Positions 16,284-23,819 of a DNA stretch of 37,424 nt are shown piece by piece. The stretch covers positions 1-37,424 of the IMG/VR virus record IMGVR_UViG_3300028392_000148, one strand, 5' to 3'. The stretch's first letter is position 1, and each line of letters starts with the position of its first letter. The notes under the pieces were generated by a model. That model did not search any database. It worked only from the letters and a program-made list of their open reading frames with translations, and was not told the origin of the DNA. Origin of the DNA: a virus. Made by a program: the position numbers and the translations under genes.

Positions 16284-17714
16284 GTGAAGCGATGCATGAT
16301 TGTTCTAGCAATCGTGACATGGCTCTCAATTGTTGCTTGCACTCCAGCATTTGCTGGTCAGGCAGAAGGCTTAAGAGTTGATGTCTATACCTATGATCCG
16401 TCTGCTCTACCTGAGCATCAACTATCTGACCAACTCAAACCATGTGTGACTGATACTGTCTGGACATCTGTGCCAGACATCAACGCTGATTGGGGTGGTG
16501 GCATAGTTGCAGGATGTCAAGGTGACTTTGTGGCCATCCATTACACCGGCTATCTCACACTACCTGTGACTGGTTCTGTAGCTCTGCAATCGTGGGCTGA
16601 TGATGGCTTCTATCTGTCTTTGGATGGTGAGCCTGTGATTCAGGATTGGACTCTCAAAGGTTGTGGTGGCTCTACTGTCCAACATGACTTTGTGGCTGGT
16701 GTCAGCCAGCGTGTAGATGCATGGTGGTATGAGTATGGTGGTGGTGCTTGCAACATCTTGTCTTACCAATTTGGGGATTTATCTGGGCCTATTCCAGCAT
16801 CTAGTTTCAGTCAAGATCCTGTGGCGATAGTTGATCAACCTGATCTGACTGCACCAGAGAATGTGAAGGTCACACCTGATGGCACAACACTTCATGTCAC
16901 ATGGGATGCACCTGATACTGTCACGCCGATAGAGCATTACGCTGTGTCATGGACTTATGGTGACAATCCTGGTTGGGGCATTAGTGCCACCGATACTCAG
17001 GCAGACATCACAGGCTTGCCAGAAGACACGCTGGTGTCTGTGAGTGTCAGGTCAGACAATGACACGCTTGGGGTTTATTCGGCTTACAGCGAGCCTGTGG
17101 TGGTTTCTACAGGGCATTCTGTGGTGATTACACCTACTCCACCACCTGTGATTCCTGAGCCACCGGTCATCCCGAATCCACCTGTTGACCCACCACCACC
17201 TGTGGTCATACCTGAGCCACCTGTGATTGTCCCACCAGTAGTGAAACCACCTGTTGTCATTCCTGATCCACCTGTGACAGAACCCACATCAGATTCATCA
17301 AACCCTGAGCCTATTCCATCCATCACAGAGCTAAATCCAGCAGACATTGATCCGACTACTTTGACATCAGCAGATGTGACTCTACTGATTGACACGGCCA
17401 ATGCGACATTAGAAACTGCATCACCTGACTCACCTGAGTATGCTCAGGCTCTCGCTCAATTGTTTGTAGCAGCTCAGGCTGATGACATAGTTGTAGATCC
17501 ACAGATAGCCAGCATCCCTGTGTTTGGTGCAAGCGTAGTTGCACTAACCGATGCAATAAACTATTTAGGCAATGTTGGTGCAGACATGAGTCCAAAGGTT
17601 CGTGCCACAGCCAAGAAAGAAGTTATTGCTGCCGTGATTGTGACTCAGGTCGCAACAGGTGCTGTGGCTATGGCTTCACTAAGTAGCTCTGCAAGTATTA
17701 GGAGAAATAAATGA
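16284..17714 (+). CDS. Secreted PA14-FN3-proline-rich protein with C-terminal TM
   Basis: This 476-aa protein starts at GTG 16284 with GGAG upstream. Residues 1-24 form a signal peptide (MIVLAIVTWLSIVACTPAFA). Residues about 30-170 match a PA14 domain (DFVAIHYTGYLTLP; SWADDGFYLSLDGEPVI; QDW), a sugar-binding or adhesion fold. Residues about 190-275 are an FN3 domain (APENVKVTPDGTTLHVTWDAP). A Pro-rich repeat follows (about 284-335), then a helical region and a final hydrophobic helix with a basic end (SIRRNK), like a membrane anchor. It is likely exported and tethered to the host envelope, or a tail-tip adhesin. The signal peptide argues for export. Confidence 0.75.
   Translation: MKRCMIVLAIVTWLSIVACTPAFAGQAEGLRVDVYTYDPSALPEHQLSDQLKPCVTDTVWTSVPDINADWGGGIVAGCQGDFVAIHYTGYLTLPVTGSVALQSWADDGFYLSLDGEPVIQDWTLKGCGGSTVQHDFVAGVSQRVDAWWYEYGGGACNILSYQFGDLSGPIPASSFSQDPVAIVDQPDLTAPENVKVTPDGTTLHVTWDAPDTVTPIEHYAVSWTYGDNPGWGISATDTQADITGLPEDTLVSVSVRSDNDTLGVYSAYSEPVVVSTGHSVVITPTPPPVIPEPPVIPNPPVDPPPPVVIPEPPVIVPPVVKPPVVIPDPPVTEPTSDSSNPEPIPSITELNPADIDPTTLTSADVTLLIDTANATLETASPDSPEYAQALAQLFVAAQADDIVVDPQIASIPVFGASVVALTDAINYLGNVGADMSPKVRATAKKEVIAAVIVTQVATGAVAMASLSSSASIRRNK
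17131..17285 (+). repeat. Proline-rich tandem repeat (PPVxxPxPPV type)
   Basis: Within the PA14-FN3 gene, imperfect repeats of a CCACCTGTGAT-type unit encode PPV-IPEPPV, PPV-IPNPPV and similar. It forms a stiff spacer between the FN3 module and the C-terminal domain. Repeats of this kind are prone to length change between strains. Confidence 0.8.
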
Positions 17715-17860
17715 ATCTAACAATTGACCTGCCATACAATGCTGTGATTGGATCTGTGTTTGGTATCACGGTGCTAGGCATCGTTTATCTGATCACTAAA
17801 GCCATCGTGAAAGTAAACGCCAATAAATCTCAGGCTTGTAACTGCAAAGACAAGTGGTAA
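17711..17860 (+). CDS. Small membrane protein (49 aa)
   Basis: ATG 17711 overlaps the upstream stop as ATGA and opens a 49-codon frame (MNLTIDLPYNAVIG...). Residues about 11-30 are a membrane helix (VFGITVLGIVYLITKAIV), then a basic tail with two Cys (ACNCKDKW). Its place between the PA14 gene and the other lysis-type genes suggests a holin, antiholin or envelope helper, but the function is unknown. Confidence 0.65.
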   Translation: MNLTIDLPYNAVIGSVFGITVLGIVYLITKAIVKVNANKSQACNCKDKW

Positions 17861-17862
17861 TC

Positions 17863-18030
17863 ATGAAGGGCTTTCTAAATGACATCATCGGTCAGGCATG
17901 GACTCTGCTTGGCCTGTTCATTGCATACATCGTGCTAGAAGGCTCTGCAAAGGTTATTGTGGGCTGGTGTATTATTGTCACAAGCATCATCTGGATTGCT
18001 ACTTACTGGATTAGAAGGTCTGACGAATAA
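17863..18030 (+). CDS. Two-helix membrane protein (holin candidate, 55 aa)
   Basis: ATG 17863 opens 55 codons with two hydrophobic stretches (WTLLGLFIAYIVL and VIVGWCIIVTSIIWIATYWI), short charged ends and a C-terminal RRSDE. Two TM helices and close linkage to the M23 peptidase fit a class II holin. No direct proof is visible; the gene at 18646 is the competing holin candidate. Confidence 0.62.
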   Translation: MKGFLNDIIGQAWTLLGLFIAYIVLEGSAKVIVGWCIIVTSIIWIATYWIRRSDE

Positions 18031-18194
18031 TGGCTAAGTGTGAGAAGTGTGACACTACTGAGAACATCGTTCACTCAGGTGTAGATGCTTTGCTACTGGG
18101 GATTCCTGGTGCTGAAACCGAAAAGATTTGCTATCCATGTGCAAACGCAGATTATGCAACCAACCATCCACAGACAGAAGAAACATCAGCATGA
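18030..18194 (+). CDS. Small zinc-ribbon protein (54 aa)
   Basis: ATG 18030 (TAATG with upstream stop) encodes 54 aa with CEKC at residues 4-7 and CYPC near residue 34-37, a zinc ribbon. The middle (VDALLLGIPGAETEKI) is short and mildly hydrophobic. It overlaps the peptidase gene by ATGA. The function is unknown. Confidence 0.7.
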   Translation: MAKCEKCDTTENIVHSGVDALLLGIPGAETEKICYPCANADYATNHPQTEETSA

Positions 18195-18646
18195 CATACA
18201 TTGAACCCTTCTCAGCCAAACTCCGTGGAGATGTCTTCGGTGACTTATCTCCATACCGCAACGGCAGACCACACCGTGGCCAAGACTGGCATCCAGCAGA
18301 GCTATCACCAATTCCAGCCATCACCGATGGAACAGTATTCGTGAACACTTGGACTGATGTGCTAGGTCACATCCTGATCCACTCTGCTAAAGATGGTCAC
18401 TTCGTTCTATACGCTCACTTGGCTGAAGCATCACCACTCCAGAAAGATGCCAAGGTCAAGGCTGGTGACATCATCGGCAAGACTGGTGGTGGCAAATACA
18501 AGAGCGGGTCAGCTAGCACCGGCAGTCACCTTCATCTCAGCATTGGCAAGGCTAACAAGTCATGGTCAAACCCAAACATTCATCTAGCACCATACGATGA
18601 ACTAGTAGATCCGCTAAAGCACATTCTGGCAAACTTAGGTAAATAA
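18191..18646 (+). CDS. M23-family peptidase, likely endolysin
   Basis: This 151-aa protein starts at ATG 18191, which overlaps the upstream stop. It has all the M23/LytM zinc motifs: HxxxD (H28, D32 in PHRGQDW), YAH with H76, and HxH (H113, H115 in GSHLHLS). Such enzymes cut peptide cross-bridges in peptidoglycan. It has no signal peptide, TM segment or separate cell-wall-binding domain, so it should need a holin to leave the cell. It sits among membrane protein genes, which supports a lysis role. A tail-associated wall hydrolase is less likely. Confidence 0.82.
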   Translation: MTYIEPFSAKLRGDVFGDLSPYRNGRPHRGQDWHPAELSPIPAITDGTVFVNTWTDVLGHILIHSAKDGHFVLYAHLAEASPLQKDAKVKAGDIIGKTGGGKYKSGSASTGSHLHLSIGKANKSWSNPNIHLAPYDELVDPLKHILANLGK

Positions 18647-18909
18647 TGAAGTCTTTTGGAAATGTCTTACTGAGAATCGTTGCAACCTTTGTTGCATCGG
18701 CTCTAGGTGTTATCGGTGCAGGATCTCTCGGTGGTGTTGCACCTGCTACTGCTGCCGCCATCGGTGGAATTCTGGCTGTAGCAAAGGTCATTGAGAAACT
18801 ATCTCTAGCGTTCTTAGAAGATGGCAAACTAACTCAGAATGAGATTAACGCCGCCTTCCAGCAGTCAATCCAATTAAAGAATGTGAAGCCTGAATCAGAA
18901 AGTAACTAG
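18646..18909 (+). CDS. Holin-like membrane protein
   Basis: This 87-aa protein overlaps the peptidase stop (TAATG). The N-terminal half is hydrophobic with two possible helices (IVATFVASALGVIGAG and ATAAAIGGILAVAKV), and the C-terminal part is soluble with DGKLTQNEINAAF, a segment common in actinophage proteins next to the endolysin. This suggests a holin or membrane-linked lysis regulator. Confidence 0.65.
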   Translation: MKSFGNVLLRIVATFVASALGVIGAGSLGGVAPATAAAIGGILAVAKVIEKLSLAFLEDGKLTQNEINAAFQQSIQLKNVKPESESN

Positions 18910-18911
18910 AC

Positions 18912-20003
18912 ATGACTGTCTATCGCTATCTGTTCGCTGACCTACTCACCAACCAGGTGTTGGCAGAACTGCCAATCACAAATGTGAACTTCACTCAGCA
19001 ACTCAACTCTGCTGGCTCACTATCAGGCACTATCCTACTCAGCGATGTGTCTGAGAGAACATACAACATCTACAACTCCACTATTCCAGCGAGAACAGCA
19101 TTGTATGTTGATCGTGATGGTGTGCTGGTTTGGGGTGGCATCATCTGGTCAAGAGATTATGATTCAGCCACTCAGCATCTGTCCATCAACGCACAAGAAT
19201 TTGAGTCTTACTTCAGCAAACGAAGAATCACGGCCAACGCCGTATTTACTAACACAGATCAATTGACCATAGCTCAATCATTGGTGACTACTGCTCAAAG
19301 TGCTACAGGTGGCAACATCAATGTGATTGTTGGTTCTGAAACATCAGGCATCTTGGTGAGTCGCACCTACTATGCATCCGAACTGAAGCCGGTCTATCAG
19401 GCTTTGATTGATCTCAGTCAATCTACTCAGGGATTTGATTTCTTGATTAAGGTGGCATACAACACGGCCATGCAGCCTACTAAGACTCTGGTGCTTGGCT
19501 ATCCACAAGGCGGCACTAGATACTCATCTACTAATCCATCTGCTCCAGTATTTGAGTTCCCTTCAGCCAACATCATTGACTACCAATACAAAGAAGATGG
19601 CTCTCTGACTGCTAACACTTTCACCGTGTTTGGTGCTGGCTCTAATGAAGGTCAACTGCAATCTGTAGCCGTCAACTCTAGCCAGGTGACTGCTGGATGG
19701 CCGTTACTGGAAGATGTGGCCAACTACTCTGATCTGAATGATGCTACCCTGCTGGCCAACATTGCATCTGGCAGATTGAATGCTGTCATCAATTCACCTG
19801 TGACCTTGCAGATAGTTGCACCGCCGTATGTAGCTCCAGTCTTAGGCACTTATGGCATAGGTGATGACATCAGGATCAGGATTGTAGATGACCGATTCCC
19901 GAATGGTTTAGATGCTATTTATAGGCTTGTGGGATTGACTGTGACTCCAGGTGAATCAACTGGTGAGCGAGTAGTCCTAAGCCTGACTCTGCCATCCCAG
20001 TAG
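18912..20003 (+). CDS. Minor tail protein, Gp37-like (tail hub)
   Basis: This 363-aa protein resembles the ReqiPepy6 Gp37-like minor tail family: YRYLFADLLTNQVLAELPI at the N-terminus, then VNFTQQLNSAGSLSGTI, ARTALYVDRDGVLVWGGIIW, and a C-terminal strand-rich part with LVGLTVTPGE. Proteins of this kind form part of the tail hub near the Dit and Tal proteins. It lies after the lysis genes, so the lysis island interrupts the tail module. Confidence 0.8.
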   Translation: MTVYRYLFADLLTNQVLAELPITNVNFTQQLNSAGSLSGTILLSDVSERTYNIYNSTIPARTALYVDRDGVLVWGGIIWSRDYDSATQHLSINAQEFESYFSKRRITANAVFTNTDQLTIAQSLVTTAQSATGGNINVIVGSETSGILVSRTYYASELKPVYQALIDLSQSTQGFDFLIKVAYNTAMQPTKTLVLGYPQGGTRYSSTNPSAPVFEFPSANIIDYQYKEDGSLTANTFTVFGAGSNEGQLQSVAVNSSQVTAGWPLLEDVANYSDLNDATLLANIASGRLNAVINSPVTLQIVAPPYVAPVLGTYGIGDDIRIRIVDDRFPNGLDAIYRLVGLTVTPGESTGERVVLSLTLPSQ

Positions 20004-20061
20004 CACATTTGGTGTGACCATGTGTAATACTTAAGTGTCAGCAACATTTAGGGAAGGAAAC
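20004..20061 (+). promoter_or_regulatory. Short non-coding leader with possible -10
   Basis: These 58 bases precede the HTH gene. TAATAC at 20025-20030 could be a -10 element, but I see no good -35 at 17 bases. GGGAAGG at 20051-20057 is a ribosome site for ATG 20062. The change from virion genes to DNA genes at this point makes a promoter plausible. Confidence 0.3.
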
Positions 20062-20307
20062 ATGGGACTACTAGATGATCTCAATGATGATCAAAAGATA
20101 AAAGGCACACCAGCAACCCGTTGCACATTCTGCAACCTACTGGCCACGCTCACACCTGAAGAGTGTGACAAACTCAACAAACTGATGCAAGATCCAACAG
20201 TCACTAAGGCTCGTTTAGCTATGGTGCTGAATAACAATGGTCATGCAATTAGCCGTGGAACACTTTACCGTCATGGCAGGGGTGAATGCTATGGGTCTGC
20301 TAGATGA
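20062..20307 (+). CDS. Small HTH DNA-binding protein
   Basis: This 81-aa protein starts at ATG 20062 after GGGAAGG; a GTG at 20035 is less likely. The sequence CTFCNLL near the start is a single CxxC. The C-terminal half (VTKARLAMVLNNNGHAISRG, then TLYRHGRGEC) reads as a helix-turn-helix with a possible basic end. It overlaps the metallophosphoesterase gene and shares its MGLLDDL opening, so the two may be co-translated. It may be a regulator or a packaging/replication helper; I cannot say which. Confidence 0.6.
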   Translation: MGLLDDLNDDQKIKGTPATRCTFCNLLATLTPEECDKLNKLMQDPTVTKARLAMVLNNNGHAISRGTLYRHGRGECYGSAR

Positions 20308-21454
20308 CCTTACAGACCTGCCTAAACAGGGGTCTGACAAACTAAACGCTGCTCCAAAGGAATCTTGGCAACCACAGATTGAGATGGATGCATCAGGTGG
20401 ATTCTTTGTCACCAAGCCACGCCAGCCTGGTCAGCCTGAAGATGCATCCACACTACTGTCCGAGTTTGATTTATCTGCTGACCAATGGCTGGTCACTAAT
20501 GTCAGGCGATCACGCTGGCAGACTTATCATGGTGAGTGGCTAGAGTCACTTAGAGTCACCATCAAGCCAACTGGCTCATACTCATCTGATGCTGATGTAG
20601 ATCAGATGCTCACAGAAATCAGAAGATGGAAACCACCTAAAGGCTCTAAACCGGCTACAGGTGAATTGACTGCCATCTACAATGTGGGTGACACTCAATA
20701 CGGTAAAGATGCTGGAGATGGAACTGATGGCACGGTCAGAAGGATTCGTGCAGGTATAGATGCATCATTAGCTCGCCAGAAAGAATTGAAGAATCGTGGT
20801 ATCGGTCAGATAGCTCTGCCACAACTAGGTGACTGCATTGAAGGTGTCGTATCTCAGAACGGCAAGATTGCTGGCCGCTTAGATTTGACTTTGACTCAGC
20901 AGATTAGAGTGGGCAGAAGAATCTTGCTGGAATGGGTTAAGGCTCTCGCACCTTTGACTGACTCTCTGATAGTGCCAGCAGTTCCTGGTAACCATGATGA
21001 GTCGCACAGGCAGTTGATAACTGATCCGATTGACTCATGGCAGATTGACATCGCATCTCAGGTCGCAGACATCTGTGCAGAGAATCCTGATCTCGCTCAT
21101 GTGAAATTCAGATTCCCTGAAAGAGATAACTCCACACTAGCCATCAATCTGTCTGGTGTATCGGTGGGCTTTGTGCATGGACATCAATCTAATGACATGG
21201 TGAAATGGTGGCACGGTCAGGCCATGGGTCGCACACCGGTTGGCATGGCATCTGTGTTGATTTCTGCTCACAAGCATCATTACCGTGTGGAGCAGGTTGG
21301 TTCTAATCTTTGGATTCAGACACCTGCCATGGATGGCGGTTCACCGTGGTGGCGTGACAGATCTGGTCTGAGCTCTCCGACTGGTATTGTGTCGCTGGTT
21401 GTCGGTGATGGCTATGATCCACGCCGTGACCTGTGTGTGCTGTCTGGAGAATAA
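20291..21454 (+). CDS. Calcineurin-like metallophosphoesterase
   Basis: This 387-aa protein has the full metallophosphoesterase set: GDTQYG (about residue 133), GDCIEG (about 180), GNHDE (about 234), HGHQSN (about 296) and AHKHH (about 327), which bind a two-metal centre. The family cuts phosphodiester or phosphate ester bonds; phage members can act on DNA, RNA or nucleotides. Residues 1-110 are a separate N-terminal region with no known fold. The start at 20291 is in frame with upstream codons, but RBS and the MGLLDD start favour it. It overlaps the HTH gene. Confidence 0.82.
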   Translation: MGLLDDLTDLPKQGSDKLNAAPKESWQPQIEMDASGGFFVTKPRQPGQPEDASTLLSEFDLSADQWLVTNVRRSRWQTYHGEWLESLRVTIKPTGSYSSDADVDQMLTEIRRWKPPKGSKPATGELTAIYNVGDTQYGKDAGDGTDGTVRRIRAGIDASLARQKELKNRGIGQIALPQLGDCIEGVVSQNGKIAGRLDLTLTQQIRVGRRILLEWVKALAPLTDSLIVPAVPGNHDESHRQLITDPIDSWQIDIASQVADICAENPDLAHVKFRFPERDNSTLAINLSGVSVGFVHGHQSNDMVKWWHGQAMGRTPVGMASVLISAHKHHYRVEQVGSNLWIQTPAMDGGSPWWRDRSGLSSPTGIVSLVVGDGYDPRRDLCVLSGE

Positions 21455-21460
21455 AGACAA

Positions 21461-21491
21461 ACCCTAATGCGAATTGTGTTCACATCAGGGT
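21461..21491 (+). terminator. Hairpin after the phosphoesterase gene (possible terminator)
   Basis: ACCCTAATG (21461-21469) pairs with CATCAGGGT (21483-21491), 9 pairs with one mismatch. An alternative inner hairpin uses TGTG and CACA in the loop. It lies six bases after the stop, but no T-tract follows, so termination would be weak. Confidence 0.4.
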
Positions 21492-21557
21492 CTGCCACCG
21501 GAAACAAGGGACTATCTCAGTATAGTGTCAAATCCCTGAAAGATGTCAATCATTTTC

Positions 21558-21574
21558 GTTACCAAAATGTTACC
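21558..21574 (+). promoter_or_regulatory. Direct repeat GTTACC-AAAAT-GTTACC (operator candidate)
   Basis: Two GTTACC half sites lie 11 bases apart, about one helical turn, as in many operators or iterons. A 14-base core (TTACCAAAATGTTA) occurs again, inverted, at 24682-24695 in the next non-coding leader. The two copies may be bound by the same protein; the HTH protein at 20062, WhiB and the 25905 protein are candidates. Confidence 0.5.
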
Positions 21575-21659
21575 TAAATAAGTCGGCTCATGTCGGTGGT
21601 TTAAGGCATTATGGGAGAGTCAGCAATCCTGCTGGCAGGGAGAATCAAAGGAGAGATTC

Positions 21660-22508
21660 ATGGCAACAGCATTAGCGGTGTCATCAGATCAGAAAGCCTG
21701 GGATGCCACACAGTTGGCCGCACTCAAGCAGATTGGTCTAACCGATGCACCACAGGGCGATCTCGCTCTATTTCTGCACTACTCACAAAGAACCGGACTA
21801 GACCCATTCAGCCGTCAGATTTACATGATTGGCCGATGGGATGGCAAGTCTGGTTCAACTAGATACACCATCCAATCCAGCATTGATGGACTCAGAATCA
21901 TTGCTCAGAGATCTGGTGAATACGCTGGTCAGACTGCACCCATGTGGTGTGGTGAAGATGGTGTATGGCAGGATGTGTGGCTATCTAAGACTCCACCTAC
22001 AGCATCAAAGGTTGGGGTTTACCGTCAGGGGTTTGTTGAGCCACTCATCGCTGTAGCTCGCTTGAGTTCGTATCAGCCAGTCAATCGTGATGGCAAGCCT
22101 ATGGGACTTTGGTCAACCATGCCTGATGTGATGCTGGCGAAGGTCGCTGAGTCTTTGGCACTTCGTAAAGCATTTCCGAATGACTTGTCTGGCATCTATA
22201 CGACTGAAGAGATGGAGCAAGCCGATGTGAAGGCAACTCCAGTTCAACCAGTAGCATCTGTCAAGGCAGTCCAGGCTGATGTGGTGGATGCTGAGATAGT
22301 GGTGGCTGATGATAGCCGTCAGGCCATTGTTTCTGCTATCGCTCAGGCTACAGACAAACAGCAGTTGCGACAGATCTGGGCTGACAATGCTGCCGATCTC
22401 AACACACCATGGGTGAATTCTCTGGGTGACAGCGTGACACTAGCTCAACTAATCATGTCTAGACAGAAAGAAGTCAAGGCTGATTCGGGGGTGACATCTA
22501 ATGCCTAA
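21660..22508 (+). CDS. RecT/Bet-family single-strand annealing recombinase
   Basis: This 282-aa protein matches phage Bet/RecT recombinases: LGLTD-like opening, FLHYSQRTGLDPFSRQIYMI (about residues 42-61), YTIQSSIDGLRIIAQRSGEY, and MPDVMLAKVAESLALRKAFP followed by DLSGIYTTEEM. These bind single strands and anneal them, usually with a partner exonuclease. The partner here is probably the Cas4/RecB-like nuclease at 29387. The C-terminal 80 residues are a variable region. Confidence 0.88.
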   Translation: MATALAVSSDQKAWDATQLAALKQIGLTDAPQGDLALFLHYSQRTGLDPFSRQIYMIGRWDGKSGSTRYTIQSSIDGLRIIAQRSGEYAGQTAPMWCGEDGVWQDVWLSKTPPTASKVGVYRQGFVEPLIAVARLSSYQPVNRDGKPMGLWSTMPDVMLAKVAESLALRKAFPNDLSGIYTTEEMEQADVKATPVQPVASVKAVQADVVDAEIVVADDSRQAIVSAIAQATDKQQLRQIWADNAADLNTPWVNSLGDSVTLAQLIMSRQKEVKADSGVTSNA

Positions 22509-22803
22509 TGCTAGAGCGACAGATCCGCAAACTAGTTGGGATGCAGCAATGTCCATCTCATCTGAGTCCATCACGGCGATGAAGCGTAATGTGCTGAATC
22601 TGCTGAAGAATCCCATGACTGATGAAGAGTTGGTCAATCTGTATAACAATTGGGCTTTCACTCTAGGTGAGAAGTTTGGCAGTCCATCTGGTATTCGCAC
22701 TACTAGATCCAACCTGGTCAAGGCTGGTCTGGTGATGGATACCGGTGAAAGAGTTAAACTAATCTCAGGCCGTAAGGCTATCGTATGGAAGGCAGTCGCA
22801 TGA
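22501..22803 (+). CDS. Winged-helix-like small phage protein
   Basis: This 100-aa protein opens with ARATDPQTSWDAAMS, a widespread phage and prophage motif, followed by helices and a likely winged helix (TDEELVNLY ... SPSGIRTTRSNLVKAGLVM, then a wing at ERVKLISGRKAIVW). It may bind DNA. It overlaps recT by eight bases. The specific role is unknown. Confidence 0.7.
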   Translation: MPNARATDPQTSWDAAMSISSESITAMKRNVLNLLKNPMTDEELVNLYNNWAFTLGEKFGSPSGIRTTRSNLVKAGLVMDTGERVKLISGRKAIVWKAVA

Positions 22804-23048
22804 GTGAAATCTCTGTTGAGCATGAGAGCATTGAGATCTCTCGCAAAGCATTTGGCGAAGCATTGGCGAATGCCTTTGCTACAGGTGTAGATGATGAGAG
22901 AGCTAAGATTACAGGGCTACTTCTTGCCATGAGAAATTCGGCAGTAGCCAATCAATCTGACCATCAGTTCATCGCTGGCCTGACAGCAGCCTATGAAGGT
23001 ATTTCCAGACCAGGTGTAACACCGGACTATCTGGAGAATGCAGAATGA
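22800..23048 (+). CDS. Small helical protein (82 aa)
   Basis: The start ATG 22800 overlaps the upstream stop as ATGA; an in-frame ATG at 22785 is less likely. It is a helical protein with DDERAKITGLLLAM, one example of an E-x-x-R-I-x-x-L-L segment seen in several micro-proteins of this phage (30491-31527). The function is unknown. Confidence 0.65.
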   Translation: MSEISVEHESIEISRKAFGEALANAFATGVDDERAKITGLLLAMRNSAVANQSDHQFIAGLTAAYEGISRPGVTPDYLENAE

Positions 23049-23254
23049 AAGTGTCGCTCATACTGGCAGGGTTTGCTCTGTGGATGTTCTTTGGCTACAG
23101 GGTATTCAGATTCTTCTATCCGAAGCCGAGAAGACACAGGAACACATGGTGGCTGAGATTAAAGGATCAGCGACTAGTGGCACTCAATCGCTGGAGATTC
23201 TTCATCAAGCCAGATCTGAAACGAAAGATTAGAAAGGTCAAGAGAGATGCCTGA
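23045..23254 (+). CDS. Basic single-TM protein (69 aa)
   Basis: ATG 23045 overlaps the upstream stop as ATGA. Residues about 4-22 are a membrane helix (SLILAGFALWMFFGYRVFRFF). The rest is very basic and Trp/Arg-rich (PKPRRHRNTWWLRLK; DLKRKIRKVKRDA) and probably cytoplasmic, near nucleic acid or phospholipid. A competing frame (23038-23232) lacks this coupling. The function is unknown. Confidence 0.6.
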   Translation: MKVSLILAGFALWMFFGYRVFRFFYPKPRRHRNTWWLRLKDQRLVALNRWRFFIKPDLKRKIRKVKRDA

Positions 23255-23429
23255 AGAGTATGTGATGACATCTGAGCAGTTGGATGAGTTCGTAGCTAGG
23301 CGTGTAGAGCCAATTGTGAAACGGCTGGAAGATGCTCTAGATGATGCGATGAGATTTGAGTCCATTCACACTAATGAGATTCGTAAGGCATACAAGTCTG
23401 CCATTGAGATTGTGAAGCGACTGCTATGA
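23247..23429 (+). CDS. Small helical protein (60 aa)
   Basis: This protein is almost wholly helical (SEQLDEFVARRVEPIVKRLEDALDDAMRF) and probably a coiled coil. It overlaps both neighbours by a few bases, which supports its being real. The function is unknown. Confidence 0.62.
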   Translation: MPEEYVMTSEQLDEFVARRVEPIVKRLEDALDDAMRFESIHTNEIRKAYKSAIEIVKRLL

Positions 23430-23722
23430 ACCTAAAGACTGTTTATCGCCGTGCTGTCAAACATGATCAGAGAGTGGCTAAGGCTATTGCTGCCAATCAG
23501 AAACATTTGGGCAGATTTGAGATGCATCCAGTAGTCGCTGAAACCATCCATGTCCTAACAGATCCGAACCTGGTATGGGATAAGGACTTTGATCAGACAC
23601 GGTTACCGTTGGCTGACCTGCTGACATCCATTGGCCACCTTGCAATCATTGAAGATGAACTAGTAGCTCTCTGTGGGCCGTTAGTTCAAGGCGATGATGA
23701 TCTGCGAGATGGATTGCTATAA
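23426..23722 (+). CDS. Hypothetical protein (98 aa)
   Basis: A basic N-terminal helix (NLKTVYRRAVKHDQRVAKAIA) is followed by a helical body and an acidic end (QGDDDLRDGLL). It has no recognisable motif. It overlaps the upstream gene by ATGA and is followed by a strong terminator, so it ends its operon segment. Confidence 0.62.
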   Translation: MNLKTVYRRAVKHDQRVAKAIAANQKHLGRFEMHPVVAETIHVLTDPNLVWDKDFDQTRLPLADLLTSIGHLAIIEDELVALCGPLVQGDDDLRDGLL

Positions 23723-23731
23723 TGGCAGTCT

Positions 23732-23808
23732 GGCTGGTGGCACTCACCATTCTAAGTGGCTCTCTCTCCCTTGCCACTCATTCCTTAACTGAGTGCCGCC
23801 AGCCTTTT
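23732..23808 (+). terminator. Strong composite terminator
   Basis: The outer stem 23732-23746 pairs with 23790-23804 for 15 consecutive pairs including one U-G, and TTTT follows (23805-23808). Within the loop, AGTGGC (23755-23760) pairs with GCCACT (23773-23778). It lies just after the 98-aa gene and separates the recombinase genes from the next group. The same bases could encode a 31-aa peptide (23722-23817), but the stem explains the sequence better. Confidence 0.82.
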
Positions 23809-23819
23809 ACACTTTAATC

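Larger units (their letters stand above)
21455..21659 (+). promoter_or_regulatory. Non-coding leader of the recombinase operon
   Basis: These 205 bases between the phosphoesterase and recT hold, in order: an inverted repeat (21461-21491), a -10-like TATAGT (21521-21526) without a clear -35, a GTTACC direct repeat (21558-21574), a small hairpin CAGCA-ATCC-TGCTG (21621-21634), and AAAGGAG before ATG 21660. It is the likely promoter region of the 21660-24684 gene block. Confidence 0.5.

Noticed and set aside
23038-23232. Alternative 64-aa frame overlapping gene 23045
   Set aside because: The 23045 frame has ATGA coupling upstream, overlaps the next start properly and has a sensible TM plus basic tail; both cannot easily be translated.
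23722-23817. A 31-aa hydrophobic peptide overlapping the preceding stop
   Set aside because: The bases are dominated by a 15-bp terminator stem with a nested hairpin and T-tract, and the peptide has no support beyond the overlap.
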